Shown in pieces: positions 1 through 7,416 of a stretch of 13,398 nt of DNA (its first letter is position 1; each line of letters begins with the position of its first letter). The notes under the pieces are model-generated. The model did no database searches. It worked only from the letters and a program-made list of their open reading frames with translations, and was not told the DNA's origin. A program made the position numbers and the translations under genes. Where the stretch lies: NCBI GenBank assembly GCA_030592465.1, contig JAUVJB010000063.1, positions 1-13,398 on the forward strand, written 5' to 3'. The DNA is from Bacteroidota bacterium (GTDB lineage: Bacteria > Bacteroidota > Bacteroidia > Bacteroidales > B39-G9).

Positions 1-133
1 ATTAATGACGTGAAACAAATGACAATCAATGACAATCAATGATAATCAATGACCCCGATACGCTTCGCTACGGGGCAGGCAATTAATGACTATTAATGAC
101 GTGAAATAAATGACAATCAATGACAATCAATGA
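1..133. repeat. ATGAC-type direct repeats
   Basis: A 42-bp segment at 1-42 recurs at 92-133 with one mismatch (c15 versus t106). Each copy is built from 10-bp units such as atgacaatca and attaatgac plus a GTGAAA module. The two copies flank the hairpin at 51-80. No coding signal was seen. The same 10-bp units occur in the opposite orientation downstream of dnaK (7180-7240). Confidence 0.85.
51..80. repeat. GACCCC...GGGCAGGC hairpin repeat, copy A
   Basis: CCCCG (53-57) pairs with CGGGG (71-75). The inner bases TA and GC pair with GC and TA around a TTC loop, leaving two single-base bulges. It begins with gacccc and ends with gggcaggc, as do the elements at 7263-7308 and 7316-7391. The T-tract expected of a terminator is absent. 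Confidence 0.75.
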
Positions 134-197
134 CAATTTAGCAATATAACAATATAACAATATAACAATATAACAATATAACAATATAACAATTTAA
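134..197. repeat. 8-bp tandem array abutting a start codon
   Basis: One caatttag unit (134-141) is followed by six perfect caatataa units (142-189) and one caatttaa unit (190-197). Only three bases (tac) separate the array from the ATG at 201. A related array ends at the same distance from the ATG at 9044. No TAnnTTTG promoter element was found between the array and the gene. Confidence 0.9.
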
Positions 198-200
198 TAC

Positions 201-3200
201 ATGAAACGATTACTTATAATATTAATATTTTTTTTCATTTCACAGCATTTAATTTTTTCTCAAATTAACAAGCAGGGAATACCTTTTATTAAAAATTATT
301 CTCCTCAACAATATAATGCAAGTGAGCAAAATTGGGCTATTGTACAAGACAGTAGAGGAGTTATGTATTTTGGAAACAACGACAAAGGTATTTTAGAGTA
401 TGATGGGAAAAATTGGAGGAAAATTGCTACTTCTAATAAATCAAGTATTGTTTCACTCGCAATTGATAGTTCATCAAATATAATTTATGTAGGTGCAGTT
501 AATGAATTTGGATATTTAAAGCCAAACAAATTAGGCAAACTTCAATATTGCTCTTTATCTGATAAATTAGATTCTGTTGATAGAGATTTTACAACTGTTG
601 ATAAAACTTATTGTATTAATAATAAGGTTTATTTTTGTTCAAGAACTAAAATTTTTCAATACGATTCTTTAAACTTAAAAAATATTTATATTCTTAAAAA
701 AAATTCATTTTATTCTTTTGCAGTAGATAATAAAATTTATATTGGAGACTATCTGAAAGGTTTGATGGAGATTAATAATAATAAAATAAAATTATCAAAA
801 GGAGGTGATTTTTTTGAAAGAAAAAATATTTTTTCAATTTTACCTTATGGAAAAAATAAATTATTGGTTTGTACAGGCGGTAACGGATTATTCATTTATG
901 ATGTAAAATCGGGAGAAACAACAAGTGAAAATATATCTTTGCAAACTAACCAAATTCTTAAAGAAAGTTTTTTATATGATGCTACTTATTTAAATAATAA
1001 TTTTGTTTTATCAACCATATATGCAGGTTGTATTGTTATTGATAAAAAAGGAAATATTATTAACAAATTTAATAAAAAAATAAACCTGCAAGATGAGTCG
1101 GTAATTTCTGCTTATGTTAAACCAAACATGCCTTTATGGTTAGCATTGAATAGTGGTATTTCATCAATACAGATAAACTCTCCAATTCGATTGTTTAGTG
1201 AAGAATCAGGTTTAAAGGGAAATATTAATGATATAATCAGGTATAAGGGAGTCTTATATGTTGCAACGAGTTTGGGTGTTTTTTATTTAGATTATGATAA
1301 TAATATCCCTGTCTTTAAAAAAATTGAGAACATAAGTGACCAATCATGGAAATTTCTAAAATTTAATTATCAAAAAAATAAAAGCAAGTTACTTGTTGGC
1401 ACAATTAAAGGAATTTATGAAATAAAAACAGACAAGTCTGTTACGGCTGTTGATGAGAATATTGTAAATATTGAAAAATTTTATCAAAAAGACCTTGTTT
1501 TTTACTGCTATTCGCTCTATGCTTCAAAAAAACACCCCTCAACAATTTTATTAGGAACAAATAATGGTTTAGTTCCATTAATTTTTAAAAATGGTTTATG
1601 GACTTTATTAATGAAGAAATTTGAAAACACAGATTATGAAATAAGAAGTATTGATGAAGATAAACAAGGCGATATCTGGTTAGGCACTTCGTATAATGGA
1701 GTATGTAAGATTACTTTTAATACAGATAATAATTATAATATTACTCATTATGACACTTCAACCGGATTACCAACTTTAGAAACTATATTTATTTATAATT
1801 TCGATAATAATTTATTATTTGCAACGCCTAAAGGAAGCTATAGGTTTAATAACAAAACAAATACTTTTTACACGGATACTATTTTTTATAATGGCTTTAT
1901 TGATAGTTCCGGCGTTTTTCGTTGTTCAAAGAGTGCGAAAGGAGATTATTATATGGCTGTAGCTGATGATAAAAGCCATTGGATTGAAAAATTTATTTTG
2001 AATAAAAATGATAGATACTCTAAAGAAATCGTTCCTTTTAAAAGTTTGCCTAATTTAACAACAGATGCTATCTATTGTGACCCAGATAATGAAAATATTA
2101 GTTGGTTTGGCATTTATTATGAATTATATTGTTATAATAATAATTTTAAGAAAAATTATTACGAAAAATATTATACACTAATAAGAAAAGTTACTCTTGG
2201 CGAAGATTCTATTGTTTTTTACGGAACAAATTATACGATAGACAAAGATACTAGTTTAAGAGTTTCATTAAATCAACCAGATGATTTAATTCCTGTTTTA
2301 AAATTTCAAAATAATGATATTAGATTTCAATACGCAGCTCCTTTTTTTGAAAAAGAACAAAAAACAACATATAGCTCTTTTCTATATGGATATGAGAAAG
2401 AATGGTCAAAATGGAATAGCAAAACAGAGAGAGTTTACACTAACTTAGACGAGGGAGAATATATATTTAAAGTTAAAGCAAAAAATATTTATGGAATTGA
2501 GAGTGAGGAGGCAACATATAAATTTATTATTCTGCCACCATGGTATAGAACAATTTTGGCTTATATTTTTTATATTATTGCTTTTATCGTTTTTGTTTGG
2601 TTTATAGTTAAATTAAATGTGCGCAGATTAGAACAGGAAAAGATACACTTAGAAGGAATAGTTAAAGAAAGAACCGCCGAAGTAGTCAAACAAAGAGATC
2701 ACATTGCAGAGCAAAATAAAAGCATTACTGATAGTATTCATTATGCCAGCCGAATTCAAAGAGCTTTATTGCCGGGTGAGAATATTATTAACAAACTGCC
2801 TGAACATTTTGTGCTATTTAAACCCCGCGATATTGTTAGTGGCGATTTTTACTGGATGTCGAAAAAAGGAGATAAATTGTTTATCGTTGCTGCTGACTGT
2901 ACCGGACACGGTGTTCCCGGAGCTTTTATGAGTATGCTTGGTATCTCTTTTTTAAATGAGATTGTTAACGAAAAAGGTGTTGATTTTACTAACATTATTC
3001 TCGACGATTTAAGAGAACATGTAATTACTTCTCTTAAACAAGCAGGTGAATCCAGCCAATCTAAAGACGGTATGGATGTTGCTTTTTGTATTATTGATAA
3101 AAAAACAAGAAAATTGCAATTTTCAGGTGCTAATAACCCTGTTTATATCATTCGAGAACTTACCCCTGAACAAATTAAACAAGCTGAAACACAAGAAATT

Positions 3201-3542
3201 GAATTGCCTAAGGGAGTTATGCGAAATGAAAATTATGAGTTAACACAGATAAAACCTGATAAAATGCCCATTGGTATTTATATTAAAAATACACCATTTA
3301 CTTATAATGAGGTACAATTAATTAAGGATGATAGTTTGTATATTTTTTCCGATGGTTATGTTGACCAGTTTGGTGGTGATAAAGGCAGCAAGTTTATGAC
3401 AAAAAGATTTAAACGACTATTGCTTAGTGTTCAAGATAAGCCAATGGAAGAGCAAAAAGAAATTCTTGATAAAAATATTGAAGAGTGGAAAGGTGACGAC
3501 GAGCAAATTGATGATATTCTTGTAATTGGTTTTAAGGTGTAA
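201..3542 (+). CDS. Membrane sensor with propeller repeats and SpoIIE/PP2C-type serine phosphatase
   Basis: A predicted sensor that would turn an extracytoplasmic signal into serine/threonine dephosphorylation of a cytoplasmic partner. Residues 1-20 form a signal peptide or N-terminal anchor. Residues about 25-700 hold WLGT/FGNN-type strands typical of two-component regulator propeller repeats (for example IWLGTSYNG). A Y_Y_Y-like domain follows at about 715-778, a transmembrane helix at about 784-806, and a charged coiled coil at about 807-855. The SpoIIE phosphatase domain runs to the C terminus. Candidate metal ligands are visible: D882 in SGDFYW, D899 in ADCTGHG, D959 in DGMDVAF and D1051 in FSDG. 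No histidine kinase or DNA-binding domain is present, so output should be by phosphatase action. The substrate, perhaps an anti-anti-sigma protein, is not encoded here. It stands alone and ends at a strong terminator. The domain calls are firm; the ligand sensed is unknown. Confidence 0.9.
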   Translation: MKRLLIILIFFFISQHLIFSQINKQGIPFIKNYSPQQYNASEQNWAIVQDSRGVMYFGNNDKGILEYDGKNWRKIATSNKSSIVSLAIDSSSNIIYVGAVNEFGYLKPNKLGKLQYCSLSDKLDSVDRDFTTVDKTYCINNKVYFCSRTKIFQYDSLNLKNIYILKKNSFYSFAVDNKIYIGDYLKGLMEINNNKIKLSKGGDFFERKNIFSILPYGKNKLLVCTGGNGLFIYDVKSGETTSENISLQTNQILKESFLYDATYLNNNFVLSTIYAGCIVIDKKGNIINKFNKKINLQDESVISAYVKPNMPLWLALNSGISSIQINSPIRLFSEESGLKGNINDIIRYKGVLYVATSLGVFYLDYDNNIPVFKKIENISDQSWKFLKFNYQKNKSKLLVGTIKGIYEIKTDKSVTAVDENIVNIEKFYQKDLVFYCYSLYASKKHPSTILLGTNNGLVPLIFKNGLWTLLMKKFENTDYEIRSIDEDKQGDIWLGTSYNGVCKITFNTDNNYNITHYDTSTGLPTLETIFIYNFDNNLLFATPKGSYRFNNKTNTFYTDTIFYNGFIDSSGVFRCSKSAKGDYYMAVADDKSHWIEKFILNKNDRYSKEIVPFKSLPNLTTDAIYCDPDNENISWFGIYYELYCYNNNFKKNYYEKYYTLIRKVTLGEDSIVFYGTNYTIDKDTSLRVSLNQPDDLIPVLKFQNNDIRFQYAAPFFEKEQKTTYSSFLYGYEKEWSKWNSKTERVYTNLDEGEYIFKVKAKNIYGIESEEATYKFIILPPWYRTILAYIFYIIAFIVFVWFIVKLNVRRLEQEKIHLEGIVKERTAEVVKQRDHIAEQNKSITDSIHYASRIQRALLPGENIINKLPEHFVLFKPRDIVSGDFYWMSKKGDKLFIVAADCTGHGVPGAFMSMLGISFLNEIVNEKGVDFTNIILDDLREHVITSLKQAGESSQSKDGMDVAFCIIDKKTRKLQFSGANNPVYIIRELTPEQIKQAETQEIELPKGVMRNENYELTQIKPDKMPIGIYIKNTPFTYNEVQLIKDDSLYIFSDGYVDQFGGDKGSKFMTKRFKRLLLSVQDKPMEEQKEILDKNIEEWKGDDEQIDDILVIGFKV

Positions 3543-3574
3543 AGTTCTGAGGACATAAAATAATGAGTTAGTAT

Positions 3575-3610
3575 AGCTGTCGGGTTAAAAAACCCGACAG
3601 CTTTTGTTTT
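3575..3610 (+). terminator. Rho-independent terminator of the sensor-phosphatase gene
   Basis: A perfect 12-bp stem, AGCTGTCGGGTT (3575-3586) with AACCCGACAGCT (3591-3602), closes on an AAAA loop and is followed by a T-rich tract (cttttgtttt). It lies 33 nt past the stop codon. The stem is symmetric, but the T tract favours the + strand. Confidence 0.9.
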
Positions 3611-3633
3611 AACATAAAACAATCATACTTTTG
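3603..3633 (+). promoter_or_regulatory. Candidate Bacteroidota promoter for the 3715 lipoprotein gene
   Basis: TTTG (3603-3606), a 19-nt spacer and TACTTTTG (3626-3633) match the Bacteroidota TTTG / TAnnTTTG pattern. The -33 element lies inside the T tract of the preceding terminator. The predicted leader would be about 75 nt long. Confidence 0.55.
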
Positions 3634-3659
3634 AAAAAAATATTATCATAATGACAAAT

Positions 3660-3687
3660 AAAAGTATTAAATTTTTTAATACTTTTG
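3660..3687 (+). promoter_or_regulatory. Perfect 12-bp inverted repeat overlapping a second -10 element
   Basis: AAAAGTATTAAA (3660-3671) and TTTAATACTTTT (3675-3686) are perfect inverted repeats around a ttt loop. The right arm contains TACTTTTG (3680-3687), a TAnnTTTG match, but no TTTG sits at the proper upstream distance. It could be an operator, or a leader hairpin in transcripts from the upstream promoter. Confidence 0.5.
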
Positions 3688-3714
3688 CTTTCAATCTTGT
3701 AAATGTAAATAAAT

Positions 3715-4758
3715 ATGAAAAAAATACTTTTACTAATTATATTTATTCCATTATTTTATTCATGCAGCACTGATTTTGATGTAAATGACGAGTGGCAAGA
3801 TGTCACAATAGTCTATTGCTTGTTGAATCAGAACGACAGTGTGCATTATGCCAAAGTTAACAAGGCTTTTCTTGGCAATCAGGATGCTTATGAAATGGCA
3901 AAACACAGCGATTCTTTGCAGTATAATAGTGATATAAGTGTAACACTCGAACGATGGGAGCAAGGTAAATCAGAAGCATCACAAATTATTTATCTTGAAG
4001 AGACTACTGATATTATTAAAGATACATTAGATATTTATGGAAACCCTGGTATTTTTGCCACAGATAATAATTTTATTTATAAAACCAATGAAACACTTTA
4101 TGATGATAGCGAATATAAATTAGTTATTACAATACCCACTAAAGACGAAATAGTAACATCCACAACAGGATTAATTAGTAAATTTACAGTTTTATACCCT
4201 GTTTTAAAACGACCACCGGAAATTCAATTTGAAAAGTATAACCAGCCTTTCAATGTAAAATGGCAATCTGCTGTAAACGGAAGATTATATGTGCTTAAAA
4301 TTAGATTTAATTATTTTGAGATTGAAAATAATGATACCATAGAAAAACATATTGATTGGGTTTTTCCATCTCAATTATCGAGAAATTTACGTGAAGAAAA
4401 CGATTTGGCTGACGATATGAATCAATTAGTTAATGGAGAATCGTTTTTTGAGTTCGTTTCTCAAAAAATAGATGAAAATCCAAATGTGACTCGTATTGCT
4501 AAAGACCTTGATTTTGTTTTCGATGTTGGAGGAGAAGAATTATATACATATATTCAAGTTAGTAAACCATCAAACAGTATTGCAGAATCAAAACCTGAAT
4601 ATACTAATATCATTAATGGCAAAGGTATATTTTCATGTAAATTCAATAAAACTATTGAACATAAAGAATTATCACCACAATCAATAGACAGTTTAGCTTA
4701 TGGTAAATATACAAAAGACTTGAGGTTTGTTGATCACGTTGGAGCATTTGATTATTAA
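3715..4758 (+). CDS. Lipoprotein, DUF4249-like
   Basis: A predicted outer-envelope lipoprotein of 347 residues. The N terminus has a hydrophobic signal and a lipobox ending at Cys17 (LFYSC). The mature part starts with acidic residues and beta-rich sequence (VTIVYCLLNQND, YKLVITIPTKDE). Near the C terminus PEYTNIINGKGIF resembles the conserved end of DUF4249 proteins, which are often encoded near TonB-dependent receptors. No SusC/TonB receptor lies in this window, so that link is unsupported here. The gene appears monocistronic, with its own promoter candidates and a long repeat-filled gap behind it. Lipoprotein status is well supported; the family assignment is from recall and moderate; function is unknown. 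Confidence 0.8.
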   Translation: MKKILLLIIFIPLFYSCSTDFDVNDEWQDVTIVYCLLNQNDSVHYAKVNKAFLGNQDAYEMAKHSDSLQYNSDISVTLERWEQGKSEASQIIYLEETTDIIKDTLDIYGNPGIFATDNNFIYKTNETLYDDSEYKLVITIPTKDEIVTSTTGLISKFTVLYPVLKRPPEIQFEKYNQPFNVKWQSAVNGRLYVLKIRFNYFEIENNDTIEKHIDWVFPSQLSRNLREENDLADDMNQLVNGESFFEFVSQKIDENPNVTRIAKDLDFVFDVGGEELYTYIQVSKPSNSIAESKPEYTNIINGKGIFSCKFNKTIEHKELSPQSIDSLAYGKYTKDLRFVDHVGAFDY

Positions 4759-4780
4759 TTAATTTGTTAGTTTTTCAATT

Positions 4781-4898
4781 GGTTTAAGTTTGTGCCTTAA
4801 ACCTTGGAATAATTTACCAATCCGTACCACCACCGCAAAAAGCGGTTGCACAGACTCGTTTCAAATCCTGGAACAAGTTTAAGTTACAAACTTAAACC
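4781..4898. repeat. 118-nt inverted-repeat element or structured RNA
   Basis: GGTTTAAGTTTGT (4781-4793) is the exact reverse complement of 4886-4898. Inside this, CTTAAACCTTG (4796-4806) pairs with CAAGTTTAAG (4874-4883), leaving one bulged C, so the outer stem is about 23 bp. The interior carries a hairpin, ACCGC-aaaaa-GCGGT (4832-4846). No flanking target duplication and no terminal T run are visible. It may be a MITE-like repeat or a non-coding RNA. Confidence 0.7.
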
Positions 4899-4930
4899 AT
4901 AGAAAGAGTAAATAATTTTGCAATGCAAAA

Positions 4931-4984
4931 TTGCTTCGCCATAATGAAATATGCTTCGCATTTCATTTGGTAAACATTTCACGG
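4931..4984. repeat. Dispersed GCTTCGC hairpin repeat, related to 7330-7386
   Basis: Over about 52 nt this matches the segment from 7330 with four substitutions and one indel. It contains AATGAAAT-(AT)-GC (4943-4954), loop TTC, and GC-ATTTCATT (4958-4967): a 10-bp stem with a 2-nt bulge. The terminal gacccc and gggcaggc boxes of the other copies are missing. Confidence 0.75.
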
Positions 4985-5210
4985 GTAAATTTTTAACTCA
5001 TTAATTAGCAATGAATTAAATCTCAAATATTAGATCTTAAATATAAAATTTTATATAATTGCTACTTTACGGATGCACACTAATTAAATTACATGTCTTT
5101 TTGTCATTTATTATGACTTGTATTTTTCTTTTTTATATATATAATGCCAATATTACATGAAAATTTATAATATATTATATGGCACAATCATTGTAAAATA
5201 ATTTTTGATA

Positions 5211-5218
5211 TAAATTTG
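5211..5218 (+). promoter_or_regulatory. Candidate -10 element (TAAATTTG) of dnaK
   Basis: TAAATTTG fits TAnnTTTG and lies 26 bases before the dnaK ATG, giving a leader of roughly 20 nt. The upstream element is weak: ATTG at 5190-5193 with a 17-nt spacer. The identical octamer precedes the antitoxin gene (13021-13028). Confidence 0.5.
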
Positions 5219-5244
5219 TAACAAATTAAAATAATTATAAAAAA

Positions 5245-7161
5245 ATGGGTAAAATAATAGGAATTGACCTCGGGACAACGAATTCTTGCGTTGCAGTAAT
5301 GGAAGGTAATGAACCGGTTGTAATACCAAATGGTGAAGGAAAAAGAACTACTCCTTCAGTGGTAGCTTTTGTTGGAAATGGAGAACGTAAAGTAGGTGAC
5401 CCTGCTAAACGTCAAGCAATAACTAATTCTCAAAAAACTGTTTCTTCAATTAAACGTTTTATGGGTGAAAGCTATGACAAAGTTACTAAAGAAATTAAGA
5501 CTGCCTCTTTTACTGTTATTAAAGGGCAAAATAATACACCTCGTGTAAAGATTGACGAACGTCAGTTTTCACCACAAGAAATATCAGCAATGGTTTTACA
5601 AAAAATGAAAAAAACTGCTGAAGATTATTTGGGACAAGAAGTTTCTGAAGCTGTTATTACAGTACCTGCTTATTTTAGCGATTCACAACGTCAGGCTACT
5701 AAAGAAGCCGGAGAAATTGCAGGCTTAACAGTAAAAAGAATTATTAATGAACCAACAGCCGCTTCATTAGCTTATGGACTTGATAAAAAAGATAAAGACT
5801 TAAAAATTGCTGTTTTTGATCTTGGTGGTGGTACTTTCGATATTTCTATTCTTGAATTGGGTGATGGTGTTTTTGAAGTTAAGTCAACAAATGGAAATAC
5901 TCACCTTGGCGGTGATGATTTTGACCAAGTTGTTATTAATTGGTTGGCTGATGAATTTCAAAAAGACCAAAACATTGACCTTAGAAAAGACCCAATGGCT
6001 TTACAACGACTAAAAGAAGCTGCTGAAAAAGCTAAAATTGAGTTATCTAGTGCAAGCACTACAGAAATTAATTTACCTTATATAATGCCTGTTGACGGAG
6101 TGCCTAAACACTTAGTTAAAACTCTTACTCGTGCTAAGTTTGAACAATTATGTGATAACTTAATTAACAGTACAATTGAACCATGTAGAAAAGCTCTTTC
6201 TGATTCCGGTTTCTCAAAATCTGATATTAATGAGGTAATTCTCGTTGGTGGTTCAACACGTATTCCTGCTATTCAAAAAGTAGTCTCAGATTTTTTCGGT
6301 AAAGCTCCTTCTAAAGGAGTAAATCCTGACGAAGTTGTTGCCGTTGGTGCTGCTATTCAAGGCGGTGTTTTAACCGGTGAAGTTAAAGATGTTCTATTAC
6401 TTGACGTAACTCCTCTTTCTCTCGGTATTGAGACTCTTGGCAGTGTTACTACCCGATTAATTGAAGCTAATACTACTATCCCAACTAAAAAAGCTGAAAC
6501 TTTTACAACTGCAGTTGATAATCAACCTTCTGTTGAAATTCATGTTTTACAGGGTGAACGTTCAATGGCAAGAGATAATAAAACTATTGTTCGTTTACAC
6601 TTAGATATTCTTCCACCTGCACTTCGTGGAATACCTCAAATTGAAGTAACTTTTGATATTGATGCTAATGGAATATTAAATGTTTCTGCTAAAGATAAAG
6701 GAACGGGTAAATCTCAAAGTATTAGAATTGAAGCTTCTTCAGGTTTAACTGATGAAGAAATAAAGAAAATGAGACAGGAAGCTGAAATTAATGCTGAAAA
6801 AGATAAAAAAGAAAAAGAGCAACTTGATAAGATTAATGGAGCTGATAGTTTAATTTTTCAAACTGAAAAACAACTTAAAGAATTTGGCGACAAATTACCG
6901 GCTGATAAAAAAGAACCAATTCAAAAAGCTCTCGATAAATTAAAAGAAGCTCATAAAAATCAAGATATTGATGCAATTGATAAGGCAAGTGCCGAATTAA
7001 ATTCAATATTCCAAGCTGCTTCTCAAGAAATGTATAATGCAAGTCAAGCACAAGGTAACGCACAAGGCGCCCAAAATACTCAAAATGCTGATGCACAACA
7101 GAGTTCTGAAAAGAAGAAAGATGATGAAGTAACTGATGTAGATTTTGAAGAGGTTAAATAA
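5245..7161 (+). CDS. dnaK: Molecular chaperone DnaK (Hsp70)
   Basis: An ATP-driven cytosolic chaperone that binds exposed hydrophobic peptide segments with DnaJ and GrpE as co-chaperones. It is full length at 638 residues. The ATPase domain shows the phosphate-1 motif GIDLGTTNSC (6-15), catalytic Lys70 in SIKRFMG, the phosphate-2 motif DLGGGTFD from D192 with T197, and GGSTRIP (335-341) in the adenosine site. The linker DVLLLDVTPLSLG and the substrate-binding domain follow. A helical lid ends in a Q/N/A-rich tail closing with TDVDFEEVK, a usual bacterial DnaK end. The start directly precedes the first beta strand, as in the family. grpE and dnaJ are not adjacent. The gene stands alone between repeat-rich gaps. 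Confidence 0.99.
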   Translation: MGKIIGIDLGTTNSCVAVMEGNEPVVIPNGEGKRTTPSVVAFVGNGERKVGDPAKRQAITNSQKTVSSIKRFMGESYDKVTKEIKTASFTVIKGQNNTPRVKIDERQFSPQEISAMVLQKMKKTAEDYLGQEVSEAVITVPAYFSDSQRQATKEAGEIAGLTVKRIINEPTAASLAYGLDKKDKDLKIAVFDLGGGTFDISILELGDGVFEVKSTNGNTHLGGDDFDQVVINWLADEFQKDQNIDLRKDPMALQRLKEAAEKAKIELSSASTTEINLPYIMPVDGVPKHLVKTLTRAKFEQLCDNLINSTIEPCRKALSDSGFSKSDINEVILVGGSTRIPAIQKVVSDFFGKAPSKGVNPDEVVAVGAAIQGGVLTGEVKDVLLLDVTPLSLGIETLGSVTTRLIEANTTIPTKKAETFTTAVDNQPSVEIHVLQGERSMARDNKTIVRLHLDILPPALRGIPQIEVTFDIDANGILNVSAKDKGTGKSQSIRIEASSGLTDEEIKKMRQEAEINAEKDKKEKEQLDKINGADSLIFQTEKQLKEFGDKLPADKKEPIQKALDKLKEAHKNQDIDAIDKASAELNSIFQAASQEMYNASQAQGNAQGAQNTQNADAQQSSEKKKDDEVTDVDFEEVK

Positions 7162-7179
7162 CTATATACGATCATTTAA

Positions 7180-7240
7180 GTCATTTATAGTCATTAAATT
7201 GTAATTAATTGTCATTGATAGTCATTAATAGTCATTGACA
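7180..7240. repeat. 10-bp phased GTCATT repeats (inverse of the 1-133 family)
   Basis: Units with a 10-bp period include gtcatttata (7180-7189), gtcattgata (7211-7220), gtcattaata (7221-7230) and gtcattgaca (7231-7240). Gtcattaata is the exact reverse complement of tattaatgac at 91-100, so the same family occurs here in opposite orientation. Confidence 0.8.
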
Positions 7241-7262
7241 ACAAATGTCGGTAAAGTTGAAT

Positions 7263-7308
7263 GACCCCAGTGAAATATCCCGACAATTCGGGAATTCACA
7301 GGGCAGGC
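7263..7308. repeat. GACCCC...GGGCAGGC hairpin repeat, copy B
   Basis: The stems are nested: CCC (7266-7268) with GGG (7301-7303), GTGAA (7270-7274) with TTCAC (7295-7299), and TCCCGA (7278-7283) with TCGGGA (7288-7293) around a CAAT loop. Both end boxes match copies A and C, but the interior differs. Confidence 0.75.
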
Positions 7309-7315
7309 AACAAAT

Positions 7316-7391
7316 GACCCCGTGAAATATTGCTTCGCCATTGTGAAATATGCTTCACATTTCACTTGGTAAACAATTTCATAGGGCAGGC
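7316..7391. repeat. GACCCC...GGGCAGGC hairpin repeat, copy C
   Basis: An outer TGAAAT (7323-7328) can pair with ATTTCA (7376-7381). An inner GTGAAAT (7343-7349) pairs with ATTTCAC (7359-7365) near a TTC apical loop. Its interior is the same segment as 4931-4984, framed here by gacccc and gggcaggc. Confidence 0.75.
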
Positions 7392-7416
7392 GGTAAAACA
7401 AATTACAAATCACATT

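Larger units (their letters stand above)
4759..5244. other. Intergenic region before dnaK
   Basis: No plausible gene was found in these 486 bases. The region holds a 118-nt inverted-repeat element (4781-4898), a dispersed hairpin repeat (4931-4984), a small AT-rich inverted repeat gtcat/atgac (5103-5117) and the likely dnaK promoter near 5211. No CIRCE heat-shock operator (TTAGCACTC-N9-GAGTGCTAA) is visible. Confidence 0.8.

Noticed and set aside
1..200. CRISPR array, suggested by regular short repeats
   Set aside because: The units are 8 and 10 bp with no unique spacers, no 25-40 bp repeats and no cas genes.
2704..3243. Two short plus-strand frames inside the sensor-phosphatase gene
   Set aside because: They are out-of-frame shadows of the conserved phosphatase domain.
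3431..3622. Minus-strand frame over the end of the sensor-phosphatase gene
   Set aside because: It crosses the strong terminator and the conserved C terminus of the real gene; no supporting start context or similarity.
4781..4898. tRNA-like gene, suggested by TTCAAATCC near 4860
   Set aside because: The putative T-arm stem pairs poorly, the 5' acceptor partner is missing and no anticodon arm of standard geometry can be placed.
4759..5244. CIRCE/HrcA operator upstream of dnaK
   Set aside because: No TTAGCACTC-N9-GAGTGCTAA-like sequence is visible.
7225..7413. Minus-strand open frame of 62 codons
   Set aside because: It runs across hairpin repeats B and C, and its composition follows the repeats; no family resemblance.
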